A stretch of DNA of 64,000 nt, taken from positions 1 through 64,000 of the forward strand of contig NW_023366907.1 of assembly GCF_902167145.1 (NCBI RefSeq), given 5' to 3'. Origin of the DNA: Zea mays (Eukaryota; Streptophyta; Magnoliopsida; Poales; Poaceae). Both the position numbers and the translations under genes were made by a program. Each line of letters opens with the position of its first letter. The stretch's first letter is position 1. The notes under the pieces were generated by a model. The model had not been told where the DNA came from. It made no database searches and worked only from the letters and a program-made list of their open reading frames with translations. This document shows, piece by piece, positions 13,931-28,850 of this stretch.

Positions 13931-16070
13931 TCGTAGATCACATTCTTGGATTTCTGGTGGAGACCATTTCTTGGTCAAAAATCCGTAGGTGTTAGCCTTC
14001 GATATTATTGAAAATGGTCATTCATGGCTATTTTCGGCAAAATGGGGGTTGTGTGGCCATTGATCGTCGACCAGAGGCTCATACACCTCACCCCACATAT
14101 GTTTCCTTGTCGTAGATCACATTCTTGGATTTCTGGTGGAGACCATTTCTTGGTCAAAAATCAGTAGGTGTTAGCCTTCGATATTATTGAAAATGGTCGT
14201 TCATGGCTATTTTCGACAAAAATGGAGGTTGTGTGGCCATTGATCATCGACCAGAGGCTCATACACCTCACCCCACATATGTTTCCTTGCCATAGATCAC
14301 ATTCTTGGATTTCTGGTGGAGACCATTTCTTGGTCAAAAATCCGTAGGTGTTAGCCTTCGGTATTATTGAAAATGGTCGTTCATGGCTATTTTCGACAAA
14401 AATGGGGGTTGTGTGGCCATTGATCATCGACCAGACGCTCATACACCTCACCCCACATATGTTTCCTTGCCATAGATCACATTCTTGGATTTCTGGTGGA
14501 GACCATTTCTTGGTCTAAAATCCGTAGGTGTTAGCCTCTAGTATTATTGAAAATGGTCGCTCATGGCTATTTTCAAGGTCGCTCATGGCTATTTTCATAA
14601 AAAATTGGGGTTGTGTGGCCATTTATCATCGACTAGAGGCTCATAAACCTCACCCCACATATGTTTCCTTGCCTTAGATTACATTCTTGGATTTCTGGTG
14701 GAATCCATTTCTTGGTTAAAAACTCGTACGTGTTAGCCTTCGGTATTATTGAAAATGGTCATTCATGGCTATTTTCGGCAAAATGGGGGTTGTGTGGCCA
14801 TTGATCGTCGACCAGAGGCTCATACACCACACCCCACATATGTTTCCTTGTCGTAGATCACATTCTTGGATTTCTGGTGGAGACCATTTCTTGGTCAAAA
14901 ATTCGTAGGTGTTAGCCTTCGATATTATTGAAAATGGTCATTCATGGCTATTTTCGGCAAAATGGGGGTTGTGTGGCCATTGATCGTCGACCAGAGGCTC
15001 ATACACCTCACCCCACATATGTTTCCTTGTCGTAGATCACATTCTTGGATTTCTGGTGGAGACCATTTCTTGGTCAAAAATCCGTAGGTGTTAGCCTTCG
15101 ATATTATTGAAAATGGTCGTTCATGGCTATTTTCGACAAAAATGGGGGTTGTGTGGCCATTGATCATCGACCAGAGGCTCATACACCTCACCCCACATAT
15201 GTTTCCTTGCCATAGATCACATTCTTGGATTTCTGGTGGAGACCATTTCTTGGTCAAAAATCCGTAGGTGTTAGCCTTCGGTATTATTGAAAATGGTCGT
15301 TCATGGCTATTTTCGACAAAAATGGGGGTTGTGTGGCCATTGATCATCGACCAGACGCTCATACACCTCACCCCACATATGTTTCCTTGCCATAGATCAC
15401 ATTCTTGGATTTCTGGTGGAGACCATTTCTTGGTCTAAAATCCGTAGGTGTTAGCCTCTAGTATTATTGAAAATGGTCGCTCATGGCTATTTTCAAGGTC
15501 GCTCATGGCTATTTTCATAAGAAATGGGCGTTGTGTGGCCATTGATCGTCGACAAGAGGCTCATACACCTCACCCCACATATGTTTCCTTGCCATAGATC
15601 ACATTCTTGGATTTCTGGTGGAGACCATTTCTTGGTCAAAATTCCGTAGGTGTTAGCCTTCGGTATTATTGAAAATGGTCGTTCATGGCTATTTTCGACA
15701 AAAATGGGGGTTGTGTGGCCATTGATCATCGACCAGACGCTCATACACCTCACCCCACATATATTTCCTTGCCATAGAACACATTCTTGGATTTCTGGTG
15801 GAGACCATTTCTTGGTCTAAAATCCGTAGGTGTTAGCCTCTAGTATAATTGAAAATGGTCGCTCATGGCTATTTTCAAGGTCGCTCATGGCTATTTTCAT
15901 AAAAAATGGGGGTTGTGTGGCCATTTATCATCGACTAGAGGCTCATAAACCTCACCCCACATATGTTTCCTTGCCATAGATTACATTCTTGGATTTCTGG
16001 TGGAAACCATTTCTTGGTTAAAAACTCGTACGTGTTAGCCTTCGGTATTATTGAAAATGGTCATTCATGG
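12370..16070 (-). repeat. Segmental satellite block, partner of 2600-6300
   Basis: This is the downstream member of the 9770-bp-offset pair. It overlaps the third 1460-bp higher-order copy on its left side and continues to about 16070, where the marker order stops matching. Shared features include a run of three monomers at 14925-15371 that matches 5155-5601. The alignment is mosaic, so the limits are approximate. Confidence 0.65.
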
Positions 16071-17149
16071 CTATTTTCGGCAAAATGGGGGTTGTGTGGC
16101 CATTGATCGTCGACCAGAGGCTCATACACCTCACCCCACATATGTTTCCTTGTCGTAGATCACATTCTTGGATTTCTGGTGGAGACCATTTCTTGGTCAA
16201 AAATCCATAGGTGTTAGCCTTCGATATTATTGAAAATGGTCGTTCATGGCTATTTTCGACAAAAATGGGGGTTGTGTGGCCATTGATTATCGACCAGAGG
16301 CTCATACACCTCACCCCACATATGTTTCCTTGCCATAGATCACATTCTTGGATTTCTGGTGGAGACCATTTCTTGGTCAAAAATCCGTAGGTGTTAGCCT
16401 TCGGTATTATTGTAAATGGTCATTCATGTCTATTTTCGACAAAAATGGGGGTTGTGTGGCCATTGATCATCGACCAGAGGCTCATACACCTCACCCCACA
16501 TATGTTTCCTTGCCATAGATCACATTCTTGGATTTCTGGTGGAGACCATTTCTTGGTCAAAAATCCGTAGGTCTTAGCCTCTAATATTATTGAAAATGGT
16601 CGCTCATGGCTATTTTCAAGGTCGCTCATGGCTATTTTCATAAAAAATGGGGGTTGTGTGGCCATTTATCATCGACTAGAGGCTCATAAACCTCACCCCG
16701 CATATGTTTCCTTGCCATAGATTACATTCTTGGATTTCTGGTGGAAACCATTTCTTGGTTAAAAACTCGTACGTGTTAGCCTTCGGTATTATTGAAAATG
16801 GTCATTCATGGCTATTTTCGGCAAAATGGGGGTTGTGTGGCCATTGATCGTCGACCAGAGGCTCATACACCTCACCCCACATATGTTTCCTTGTCGTAGA
16901 TCACATTCTTGGATTTCTGGTGGAGACCATTTCTTGGTCAAAAATCCGTAGGTGTTAGCCTTCGATATTATTGAAAATGGTCGCTCATGGCTATTTTCAT
17001 AAAAAAATGGGGGTTGTGTGGCCATTGATCATCGACTAGAGGCTCATAAATCTCACCCCACATATGTTTCCTTGCCATAGATCACATTCTGGGATTTTTG
17101 GTGGAGACCATTTCTTGGTCAAAAACTCGTACGTGTTAGCCTTCGGTAT

Positions 17150-18990
17150 TATTGAAAATGGTCGTTCATGGCTATTTTCGGCAAAATGGGGGTTCTGTGG
17201 CCATTGATCATCGACCAGAGGCTCGTACACCTCACCCCACATATGTTTCCTTGCCATAGATCACATTCTTGGATTTCTGGTGGAGACCATTTCTTGGGCA
17301 AAAATCCGAATGTGTTAGCCTTTGGTATTTTTGAAAATGGTCATTCATGGCTATTTTCGACAAAAATGGGGGTTGTGTGGCCATTGATCTTCGACCAGAG
17401 GCTCATACACCTCACTACACATATGTTTCCTTGCCATAGATCACATTCTTGGATTTATGGTGGAGACCATTTCTTGGTCAAAAATCCGTAGGTGTTAGCC
17501 TTCAGTGTCATTGAAAATGGTCGTTCATGGCTATTTTCGACAAAAATTAGGGTTGTGTGGCCATTGATCGTCGACCAGAGGCTCATACACCTCACCCCAC
17601 ATATGTTTCCTTGCCATAGATCACATTCTTGGATTTCTGGTGGAGACCATTTCTTGGTCAAAAATCCGTAGGTGTTAGCCTTAGGTATTATTGAAAATGG
17701 TCGTTCATGGCTATTTTCGACAAAAATGGGGGTTGTGTGGCCATTGATCATCGACCAGACGCTCATACACCTCACCCCACATATGTTTCCTTGCCATATA
17801 TCACATTCTTGGATTTCTGGTGGAGACCATTTCTTGGTCTAAAATCCGTAGGTGTTAGCCTCTAGTATTATTGAAAATGGTCGCTCATGGCTATTTTCAA
17901 GGTCGCTCATGGCTATTTTCATAAAAAATGGGGGTTGTGTGGCCATTTATCATCGACTAGAGGCTCATAAACCTGACCCCACATATGTTTCATTGCCATA
18001 GATCACATTCTTGGATTTCTGGTGGAGACCATTTCTTGGTTAAAAACTCGTACGTGTTAGCCTTCGGTATTATTGAAAATGGTCGTTCATGGCTATTTTC
18101 GGCAAAATGGGGGTTGTGTGGCCATTGATCATCGACCAGAGGCTCGTACACCTCACCCCACATATGTTTCCTTGCCATAGATCACATTCTTGGATTTCTG
18201 GTGGAGACCATTTCTTGGTCAAAAATCCGTACGTGTTAGCCTTTGGTATTTTTGAAAATGGTCATTCATGGCTATTTTCGACAAAAATGGGGGTTGTGTG
18301 GCCATTGATCTTCGACCAGAGGCTCATACACCTCACTACACATATGTTTCCTTGCCATAGATCACATTCTTGGATTTATGGTGGAGACCATTTCTTGGTC
18401 AAAAATCCGTAGGTGTTAGCCTTCAGTGTCATTGAAAATGGTCGTTCATGGCTATTTTCGACAAAAATTAGGGTTGTGTGGCCATTGATCGTCGACCCGA
18501 GGCTCATACACCTCACCCCACATATGTTTCTTTGCCATAAATCACATTCTGGGATTATTGGTGAAGACCATTTCTTGGTCAAAAATCCGTAGGTGTTAGC
18601 CTTCGGTATTATTGAAAATGGTCGTTCATGGCTATTTTCAACAAAAATGGGGGTTGTGTGTCCATTGATCATCGACCAGACGCTCATACACCTCACCCCA
18701 CATATGTTTCCTTGCCATAGATCACATTCTTGGATTTCTGGTGGAGACCATTTCTTGGTCTAAAATCCGTAGGTGTTAGCCTCTAGTATTATTGAAAATG
18801 GTCCCTATGGCTATTTTCAAGGTCGCTCATGGCTATTTTCATAAAAAATGGGGGTTGTGTGGCCATTTATCATCGACTAGAGGCTCATAAACCTCACCCC
18901 ACATATGTTTCCTTGCCATAGATTACATTCTTGGATTTCTGGTGGAAGCCATTTCTTGGTTAAAAACTCGTACGTGTTAGCCTTCGGTAT
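17150..18990 (-). repeat. Higher-order repeat, ~921 bp (5 monomers) x 2
   Basis: Monomer groups at 17168-17491 and 17455-17775 recur 921 bp later at 18089-18412 and 18376-18696. Both copies contain CACTACACATATG, CAGTGTCATTG and AAAATTAGGGTTG markers and end in the 22-bp-duplication monomer. The second copy carries private changes such as ACATTCTGGGATTATTGG near 18545. Confidence 0.75.
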
Positions 18991-21261
18991 TATTGAAAAT
19001 GGTCATTCATGGCTATTTTCGGCAAAATGGGGGTTGTGTGGCCATTGATCGTCGACCAGAGGCTCATACACCTCACCCCACATATGTTTCCTTGTCGTAG
19101 ATCACATTCTTGGATTTCTGGTGGAGACCATTTCTTGGTCTAAAATCCGTAGGTGTTAGCCTCTAGTATTATTGAAAATGGTCGCTCATGGCTATTTTCA
19201 AGGTCGCTCATGGCTATTTTCATAAAAAATGGGGGTTGTGTGGCCATTTATCATCGACTAGAGGCTCATAAACCTCACCCCACATATGTTTCCTTGCCAT
19301 AGATTACATTCTTGGATTTCTGGTGGAAGCCATTTCTTGGTTAAAAACTCGTACGTGTTAGCCTTCGGTATTATTGAAAATGGTCATTCATGGCTATTTT
19401 CGGCAAAATGGGGGTTGTGTGGCCATTGATCGTCGACCAGAGGCTCATACACCACACCCCACAAATGTTTCCTTGTCGTAGATCACATTCTTGGATTTCT
19501 GGTGGAGACCATTTCTTGGTCAAAAATCCGTAGGTGTTAGCCTTCGATATTATTGAAAATGGTCGTTCATGGCTATTTTCAACAAAAATGGGGGTTGTGT
19601 GGCCATTGATCATCGACCAGAGGCTCATACACCTCACCCCACATATGTTTCCTTGCCATAGATCACATTCTGGGATTTCTGGTGGAGACCATTTCTTGGT
19701 CAAAAATCCGTAGGTGTTAGCCTTCGGTATTATTGTAAATGGTCATTCATGGCTATTTTCGACAAAAATGGGGGTTGTGTGGCCATTGATCATCGACCAT
19801 AGGCTCATACACCTCACCCCACATATGTTTCCTTGCCATAGATCACATTCTTGGATTTCTGGTGGAGACCATTTCTTGGTCAAAAATCCGTAGGTCTTAG
19901 CCTCTAATATTATTGAAAATGGTCGCTCATGGCTATTTTCATAAAAAAATGGGGGTTGTGTGGCCATTTATCATCGACTAGAGGCTCATAAATCTCACCC
20001 CACATATGTTTCCTTGCCATAGATCACATTCTTGGATTTTTGGTGGAGACCATTTCTTGGTCAAAAACTCGTACGTGTTAGCCTTCGGTATTATTGAAAA
20101 TGGTCGTTCATGGCTATTTTCGGCAAAATGGGGGTTGTGTGGCCATTGATCATCGACCAGAGGCTCGTACACCTCACCCCACATATGTTTCCTTGCCATA
20201 GATTACATTCTAGGATTTTTGGTGGAAACCATTTCTTGGTTAAAAACTCGTACGTGTTAGCCTTCGGTATTATTGAAAATGGTCATTCATGGCTATTTTC
20301 GGCAAAATGGGGGTTGTGTGGCCATTGATCGTCGACCAGAGGCTCATACACCTCACCCCACATATGTTTCCTTGTCGTAGATCACATTCTTGGATTTCTG
20401 GTGGAGACCATTTCTTGGTCAAAAATCCGTAGGTGTTAGCCTTCGATATTATTGAAAATGGTCGTTCATGGCCATTTTCGACAAAAATGGGGGTTGTGTG
20501 GCCATTGATCATCGACCAGAGGCTCATACACCTCACCCCACATATGTTTCCTTGCCATAGATCACATTCTTGGATTTCTGGTGGAGACCATTTCTTGGTC
20601 AAAAATCCGTAGGTGTTAGCCTTCGGTATTATTGTAAATGGTCATTCATAGCTATTTTCGACAACAATGTGGGTTGTGTGGCCATTGATCATCGACCAGA
20701 GGCTCATACACCTCACCCCACATATGTTTCCTTGCCATAGATCACATTCTTAGATTTCTGGTGGAGACCATTTCTTGGTCAAAAATCCGTAGGTCTTAGC
20801 CTCTAATATTATTGAAAATGGTCGCTCATGGCTATTTTCATAAAAAATGGGGGTTGTGTGGCCATTTATCATCGACTAGAGGCTCATAAATCTCACCCCT
20901 CATATGTTTCCTTGCCATAGATCACATTCTTGGATTTTTGGTGGAGACCATTTCTTGGTCAAAAACTCGTACGTGTTAGCCTTCGGTATTATTGAAAATG
21001 GTCATTCATGGCTATTTTCGGCAAAATGGGGGTTCTGTGGCCATTGATCATCGACCAGAGGCTCGTACACCTCACCCCACATATGTTTCCTTGCCATAGA
21101 TCACATTCTTGGATTTCTGGTGGAGACCATTTCTTGGGCAAAAATCCGAATGTGTTAGCCTTTGGTATTTTTGAAAATGGTCATTCATGGCTATTTTCGA
21201 CAAAAATGGGGGTTGTGTGGCCATTGATCTTCGACCAGAGGCTCATACACCTCACTACACA

Positions 21262-24200
21262 TATGTTTCCTTGCCATAGATCACATTCTTGGATTTATGG
21301 TGGAGACCATTTCTTGGTCAAAAATCCGTAGGTGTTAGCCTTCATTGTCATTGAAAATGGTCGTTCATGGCTATTTTCGACAAAAAATTAGGGTTGTGTG
21401 GCCATTGATCGTCGACCAGAGGCTCATACACCTCACCCCACATATGTTTCCTTGCCATAGATCACATTCTTGGATTTCTGGTGGAGACCATTTCTTGGTC
21501 AAAAATCCGTAGGTGTTAGCCTTCGGTATTATTGAAAATGGTCGTTCATGGCTATTTTCGACAAAAATGGGGGTTGTGTGGCCATTGATCATCGACCAGA
21601 CGCTCATACACCTCACCCCACATATGTTTCCTTGCCATAGATCACATTCTTGGATTTCTGGTGGAGACCATTTCTTGGTCTAAAATCCGTAGGTGTTAGC
21701 CTCTAGTATTATTGAAAATGGTCGCTCATGGCTATTTTCAAGGTCGCTCATGGCTATTTTCATAAAAAATGGGGGTTGTGTGGCCATTTATCATCGACTA
21801 GAGGCTCATAAACCTCACCCCACATATGTTTCCTTGCCATAGATCACATTCTTGGATTTCTGGTGGAGACCATTTCTTGGTTAAAAACTCGTACGTGTTA
21901 GCCTTCGGTATTATTGAAAATGGTCGTTCATGGCTATTTTCTGCAAAATGGGGGTTGTGTGGCCATTGATCATCGACCAGAGGCTCATAAACCTCACCCC
22001 ACATATGTTTCCTTGCCATAGATCACATTCTTGGATTTCTGGTGGAGACCATTTCTTGGTCAAAAATCCTTACGTGTTAGCCTTTGGTATTTTTGAAAAT
22101 GGTCATTCATGGCTATTTTCGACAAAAATGGGGGTTGTGTGGCCATTGATCTTCGACCAGAGGCTCATACACCTCACTACACATATGTTTCCTTGCCATA
22201 GATCACATTCTTGGATTTATGGTGGAGACCATTTCTTGGTCAAAAATCCGTAGGTGTTAGCCTTCAGTGTCATTGAAAATGGTCGTTCATGGCTATTTTC
22301 GACAAAAATTAGGGTTGTGTGGCCATTGATCGTCGACCAGAGGCTCATACACCTCACCCCACATATGTTTCCTTGCCATAGATCACATTCTTGGATTTCT
22401 GGTGGAGACCATTTCTTGGTCAAAAATCCGTAGGTGTTAGCCTTCGGTATTATTGAAAATGGTCGTTCATGGCTATTTTCGACAAAAATGGGGGTTGTGT
22501 GGCCATTGATCATCGACCAGACGCTCATACACCTCACCCCACATATGTTTCCTTGCCATAGATCACATTCTTGGATTTCTGGTGGAGACCATTTCTTGGT
22601 CTAAAATCCGTAGGTGTTAGCCTCTAGTATTATTGAAAATGGTCGCTCATGGCTATTTTCAAGGTCGCTCATGGCTATTTTCATAAAAAAATGGGGGTTG
22701 TGTGGCCATTTATCATCGACTAGAGGCTCATAAACCTCACCCCACATATGTTTCCTTGCCATAGATTACATTCTTGGATTTCTGGTGGAAACCATTTCTT
22801 GGTTAAAAACTCGTACGTGTTAGCCTTCGGTATTATTGAAAATGGTCATTCATGGCTATTTTTCGGCAAAATGGGGGTTGTGTGGCCATTGATCGTCGAC
22901 CAGAGGCTCATACACCTCACCCCACATATGTTTCCATGTCGTAGATCACATTCTTGGATTTCTGGTGGAGACCATTTCTTGGTCAAAAATCTGTAGGTGT
23001 TAGCCTTCGATATTATTGAAAATGGTCGTTCATGGCTATTTTCGACAAAAATGGGGGTTGTGTGGCCATTGATCATCGACCAGAGGCTCATACACCTCAC
23101 CCCACATATGTTTCCTTGCCATAGATCACATTCTTGGATTTCTGGTGGAGACCATTTCTTGGTCAAAAATCCGTAGGTGTTAGCCTTCGGTATTATTGTA
23201 AATGGTCATTCATGGCTATTTTCGACAAAAATGGGGGTTGTGTGGCCATTGATCATCGACCAGAGGCTCATACACCTCACCCCACATATGTTTCCTTGCC
23301 ATAGATCACATTCTTGGATTTATGGTGGAGACCATTTCTTGGTCAAAAATCCGTAGGTGTTAGCCTTCAGTGTCATTGAAAATGGTCGTTCATGGCTATT
23401 TTCGACAAAAATTAGGGTTGTGTGGCCATTGATCGTCGACCAGAGGCTCATACACCTCACCCCACATATGTTTCCTTGCCATAGATCACATTCTTGGATT
23501 TCTGGTGGAGACCATTTCTTGGTCAAAAATCCGTAGGTGTTAGCCTTCGGTATTATTGTAAATGGTCATTCATGGCTATTTTCGACAAAAATGGGGGTTG
23601 TGTGGCCATTGATCATCGACCAGACACTCATACACCTCACCCCACATATGTTTCCTTGCCATAGATCACATTCTTGGATTTTTGGTGGACACCATTTCTT
23701 GGTCAAAAACTCGTACGTGTTAGCCTTCGGTATTATTGAAAATGGTCGTTCATGGCTATTTTCGGCAAAATGGGGGTTCTGTGGCCATTGATCATCGACC
23801 AGAGGCTCGTACACCTCACCCCACATATGTTTCCTTTCCATAGATCACATTTTTGGATTTCTGGTGGAGACCATTTCTTGGTCAAAAATCCGTAGGTGTT
23901 AGCCTTCGGTATTATTGTAAATGGTCATTCATGGCTATTTTCGACAAAAATGGGGGTTGTGTGGCCATTGATCATCGACCAGACGCTCATACACCTCACC
24001 CCACATATGTTTCCTTGCCATAGATCACATTCTTGGATTTCTGGTGGAGACCATTTCTTGGTCAAAAATCCGTAGGTGTTAGCCTTCGGTATTATTGAAA
24101 ATGGTCGTTCATGGCTATTTTCGACAAAAATGGGGGTTGTGTGGCCATTGATCATCGACCAGAGGCTCATACACCTCACCCCACATATGTTTCCTTGCCA

Positions 24201-27200
24201 TAGATCACATTCTTGGATTTCTGGTGGAGACCATTTCTTGGTCAAAAATCCGTAGGTGTTAGCCTTCGGTATTATTGAAAATGGTCGTTCATGGCTATTT
24301 TCGACAAAAATGGGGGTTGTGTGGCCATTGATCATCGACCAGACGCTCATACACCTCACCCCACATATGTTTCCTTGCCATAGATCACATTCTTGGATTT
24401 CTGGTGGAGACCATTTCTTGGTCTAAAATCCATAGGTGTTAGCCTCTAGTATTATTGAAAATGGTCGCTCATGGCTATTTTCAAGGTCGCTCATGGCTAT
24501 TTTCATAAAAAATGGGGGTTGTGTGGCCATTTATCATCGACTAGAGGCTCATAAACCTCGCCCCACATATGTTTCCTTGCCATAGATCACATTCTTGGAT
24601 TTCTGGTGGAGACCATTTCTTGGTTAAAAACTCGTACGTGTTAGCCTTCGGTATTATTGAAAATGGTCGTTCATGGCTATTTTCGGCAAAATGGGGGTTG
24701 TGTGGCCATTCATTATCGACTAGAGGCTCGTACACCTCACCCCACATATGTTTCCTTGCCATAGATCACATTCTTGGATTTCTGGTGGAGACCATTTCTT
24801 GGTCAAAAATCCGTACGTGTTAGCCTTTGGTATTTTTGAAAATGGTCATTCATGGCTATTTTCGACAAAAATGGGGGTTGTGTGGCCATTGATCTTCGAC
24901 CAGAGGCTCATACACCTCACTACACATATGTTTCCTTGCCATAGAACACATTCTTGGATTTATGGTGGAGACCATTTCTTGGTCAAGAATCCGTAGGTGT
25001 TAGCCTTCAGTGTCATTGAAAATGGTCGTTTATGGCTATTTTCGACCAAAATTAGGGTTGTGTGGCCATTGATCGTCGACCAGAGGCTCATACACCTCAC
25101 CCCACATATGTTTCCTTGCCATAGATCACATTCTTGGATTTCTGGTGGAGACCATTTCTTGGTCAAAAATCCGTAGGTGTTAGCCTTCGGTATTATTGAA
25201 AATGGTCGTTCATGGCTATTTTCGACAAAAATGGGGGTTGTGTGGCCATTGATCATCGACCAGACGCTCATACACCTCACCCCACATATGTTTCCTTGCC
25301 ATAGATCACATTCTTGGATTTCTGGTGGAGACCATTTCTTGGTCTAAAATCCGTAGGTGTTATCCTCTAGTATTATTGAAAATGGTCGCTCATGGCTATT
25401 TTCAAGGTCGCTCATGGCTATTTTCATAAAAAATGGGGGTTGTGTGGCCATTTATCATCGACTATAGGCTCGTAAACCTCACCCCACATATGTTTCCTTG
25501 CCATAGATTACATTCTTGGATTTCTGGTGGAAACCATTTCTTGGTTAAAAACTCGTACGTGTTAGCCTTCGGTATTATTGAAAATGGTCATTCATGGCTA
25601 TTTTCGGCAAAATGGGGGTTGTGTGGCCATTGATCATCAACCAGAGGCTCGTACACCTCACCCCACATATGTTTCCTTGCCATAGATCACATTCTTGGAT
25701 TTTTGGTGGAGACCATTTCTTGGTCAAAAACTCGTACGTGTTAGCCTTCGGTATTATTGAAAATGGTCGTTCATGGCTATTTTCGGCAAAATGGGGGTTC
25801 TGTGGCCATTAATCATCGACCAAAGGCTCGTACACCTCACCCCACATATGTTTCCTTTCCATAGATCACATTCTTGGATTTCTGGTGGAGACCATTTCTT
25901 GGTCAAAAATCCGTAGGTGTTAGCCTTCGGTATTATTGTAAATGGTCATTCATGGCTATTTTCGACAAAAATGGGGGTTGTGTGGCCATTGATCATCGAC
26001 CAGACGCTCATACACCTCACCCCACTTATGTTTCCTTGCCATAGATCACATTCTTGGATTTCTGGTGGAGACCATTTCTTGGTCAAAAATCCGTAGGTGT
26101 TAGCCTTCGGTATTATTGAAAATGGTCGTTCATGGCTATTTTCGACAAAAATGGGGGTTGTGTGGCCATTGATCATCGACCAGAGGCTCATACACCTCAC
26201 CCCACATATGTTTCCTTGCCATAGATCACATTCTTGGATTTCTGGTGGAGACCATTTCTTGGTCAAAAATCCGTAGGTGTTAGCCTTCGGTATTATTGAA
26301 AATGGTCGTTCATGGCTATTTTCGACAAAAATGGGGGTTGTGTGGCCATTGATCATCGACCAGACGCTCATACACCTCACCCCACATATGTTTCCTTGCC
26401 ATAGATCACATTCTTGGATTTCTGGTGGAGACCATTTCTTGGTCTAAAATCCGTAGGTGTTAGCCTCTAGTATTATTGAAAATGGTCGCTCATGGCTATT
26501 TTCAAGGTCGCTCATGGCTATTTTCATAAAAAATGGGGGTTGTGTGGCCATTTATCATCGACTAGAGGCTCATAAACCTCACCCCACATATGTTTCCTTG
26601 CCATAGATCACATTCTTGGATTTCTGGTGGAGACCATTTCTTGGTTAAAAACTCGTACGTGTTAGCCTTCGGTATTATTGAAAATGGTCGTTCATGGCTA
26701 TTTTCTGCAAAATGGGGGTTGTGTGGCCATTGATCATCGACCAGAGGCTCATAAACCTCACCCCACATAGGTTTCCTTGCCATAGATCACATTCTTGGAT
26801 TTCTGGTGGAGACCATTTCTTGGTCAAAAATCCGTACGTGTTAGCCTTTGGTATTTTTGAAAATGGTCATTCATGGCTATTTTCGACAAAAATGGGGGTT
26901 GTGTGGCCATTGATCTTCGACCAGAGGCTCATACACCTCACTACACATATGTTTCCTTGCCATAGAACACATTCTTGGATTTATGGTGGAGACCATTTCT
27001 TGGTCAAGAATCCGTAGGTGTTAGCCTTCAGTGTCATTGAAAATGGTCGTTTATGGCTATTTTCGACCAAAATTAGGGTTGTGTGGCCATTGATCGTCGA
27101 CCAGAGGCTCATACACCTCACCCCACATATGTTTCCTTGCCATAGATCACATTCTTGGATTTCTGGTGGAGACCATTTCTTGGTCAAAAATCCGTAGGTG

Positions 27201-27727
27201 TTAGCCTTCGGTATTATTGAAAATGGTCGTTCATGGCTATTTTCGACAAAAATGGGGGTTGTGTGGCCATTGATCATCGACCAGACGCTCATACACCTCA
27301 CCCCACATATGTTTCCTTGCCATAGATCACATTCTTGGATTTCTGGTGGAGACCATTTCTTGGTCTAAAATCCGTAGGTGTTATCCTCTAGTATTATTGA
27401 AAATGGTCGCTCATGGCTATTTTCAAGGTCGCTCATGGCTATTTTCATAAAAAATGGGGGTTGTGTGGCCATTTATCATCGACTATAGGCTCGTAAACCT
27501 CACCCCACATATGTTTCCTTGCCATAGATTACATTCTTGGATTTCTGGTGGAAACCATTTCTTGGTTAAAAACTCGTACGTGTTAGCCTTCGGTATTATT
27601 GAAAATGGTCATTCATGGCTATTTTCGGCAAAATGGGGGTTGTGTGGCCATTGATCATCAACCAGAGGCTCGTACACCTCACCCCACATATGTTTCCTTG
27701 CCATAGATCACATTCTTGGATTTTTGG
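21262..27727 (-). repeat. 6.46-kb satellite segment, copy A (no transposon)
   Basis: Marker positions here recur in copy B. The offset is about 8268 bp left of the hAT element (21798 versus 30066, 21930 versus 30198, 22217 versus 30485). It is about 12103 bp right of it (22748 versus 34851, 23537 versus 35640, 24960 versus 37063, 25946 versus 38049). The offset difference of about 3836 bp equals the 3828-bp element plus the 8-bp target duplication. The site matching the insertion, CACCTCAC at 22350-22357, is intact and single here. Confidence 0.85.
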
Positions 27728-28850
27728 TGGAGACCATTTCTTGGTCAAAAACTCGTACGTGTTAGCCTTCGGTATTATTGAAAATGGTCGTTCATGGCTA
27801 TTTTCGGCAAAATGGGGGTTCTGTGGCCATTAATCATCGACCAAAGGCTCGTACACCTCACCCCACATATGTTTCCTTTCTATAGATCACATTCTTGGAT
27901 TTCTGGTGGAGACCATTTCTTGGTCAAAAATCCGTAGGTGTTAGCCTTCGGTATTATTGTAAATGGTCATTCATGGCTATTTTCGACAAAAATGGGGGTT
28001 GTGTGGCCATTGATCATCGACCAGACGCTCATACACCTCACCCCACTTATGTTTCCTTGCCATAGATCACATTCTTGGATTTCTGGTGGAGACCATTTCT
28101 TGGTCAAAAATCCGTAGGTGTTAGCCTTCGGTATTATTGAAAATGGTCGTTCATGGCTATTTTCGACAAAAATGGGGGTTGTGTGGCCATTGATCATCGA
28201 CCAGAGGCTCATACACCTCACCCCACATATGTTTCCTTGCCATAGATCACATTCTTGGATTTCTGGTGGAGACCATTTCTTGGTCAAAAATCCGAAGGTG
28301 TTAGCCTTCGGTATTATTGAAAATGGTCGTTCATGGCTATTTTCGACAAAAATGGGGGTTGTGTGGCCATTGATCATCGACCAGACGCTCATACACCTCA
28401 CCCCACATATGTTTCCTTGCCATAGATCACATTCTTGGATTTCTGGTGGAGACCATTTCTTGGTCTAAAATCCGTAGGTGTTAGCCTCTAGTATTATTGA
28501 AAATGGTCGCTCATGGCTATTTTCAAGGTCGCTCATGGCTATTTTCATAAAAAATGGGGGTTGTGTGGCCATTTATCATCGACTAGAGGCTCATAAACCT
28601 CACCCCACATATGTTTCCTTGCCATAGATCACATTCTTGGATTTCTGGTGGAGACCATTTCTTGGTTAAAAACTCGTACGTGTTAGCCTTCGGTATTATT
28701 GAAAATGGTCGTTCATGGCTATTTTCTGCAAAATGGGGGTTGTGTGGCCATTGATCATCGACCAGAGGCTCATAAACCTCACCCCACATAGGTTTCCTTG
28801 CCATAGATCACATTCTTGGATTTCTGGTGGAGACCATTTCTTGGTCAAAA
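23655..28850 (-). repeat. Higher-order repeat, ~2021 bp (11 monomers) x 2.6
   Basis: Corresponding monomers lie at 23925, 25946 and 27967 and at 24541, 26562 and 28583, with exact 2021-bp spacing. Markers include TTTCCTTTCCATAGATC near 23830, 25851 and 27872, and GGTTCTGTGGCC about 60 bp before. Copies two and three share CACCCCACTTATG and CACATAGGTTTCC, so they are closer to each other than to copy one. Each unit holds two 22-bp-duplication monomers, which accounts for the ~41 bp beyond 11 x 180. Confidence 0.88.
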
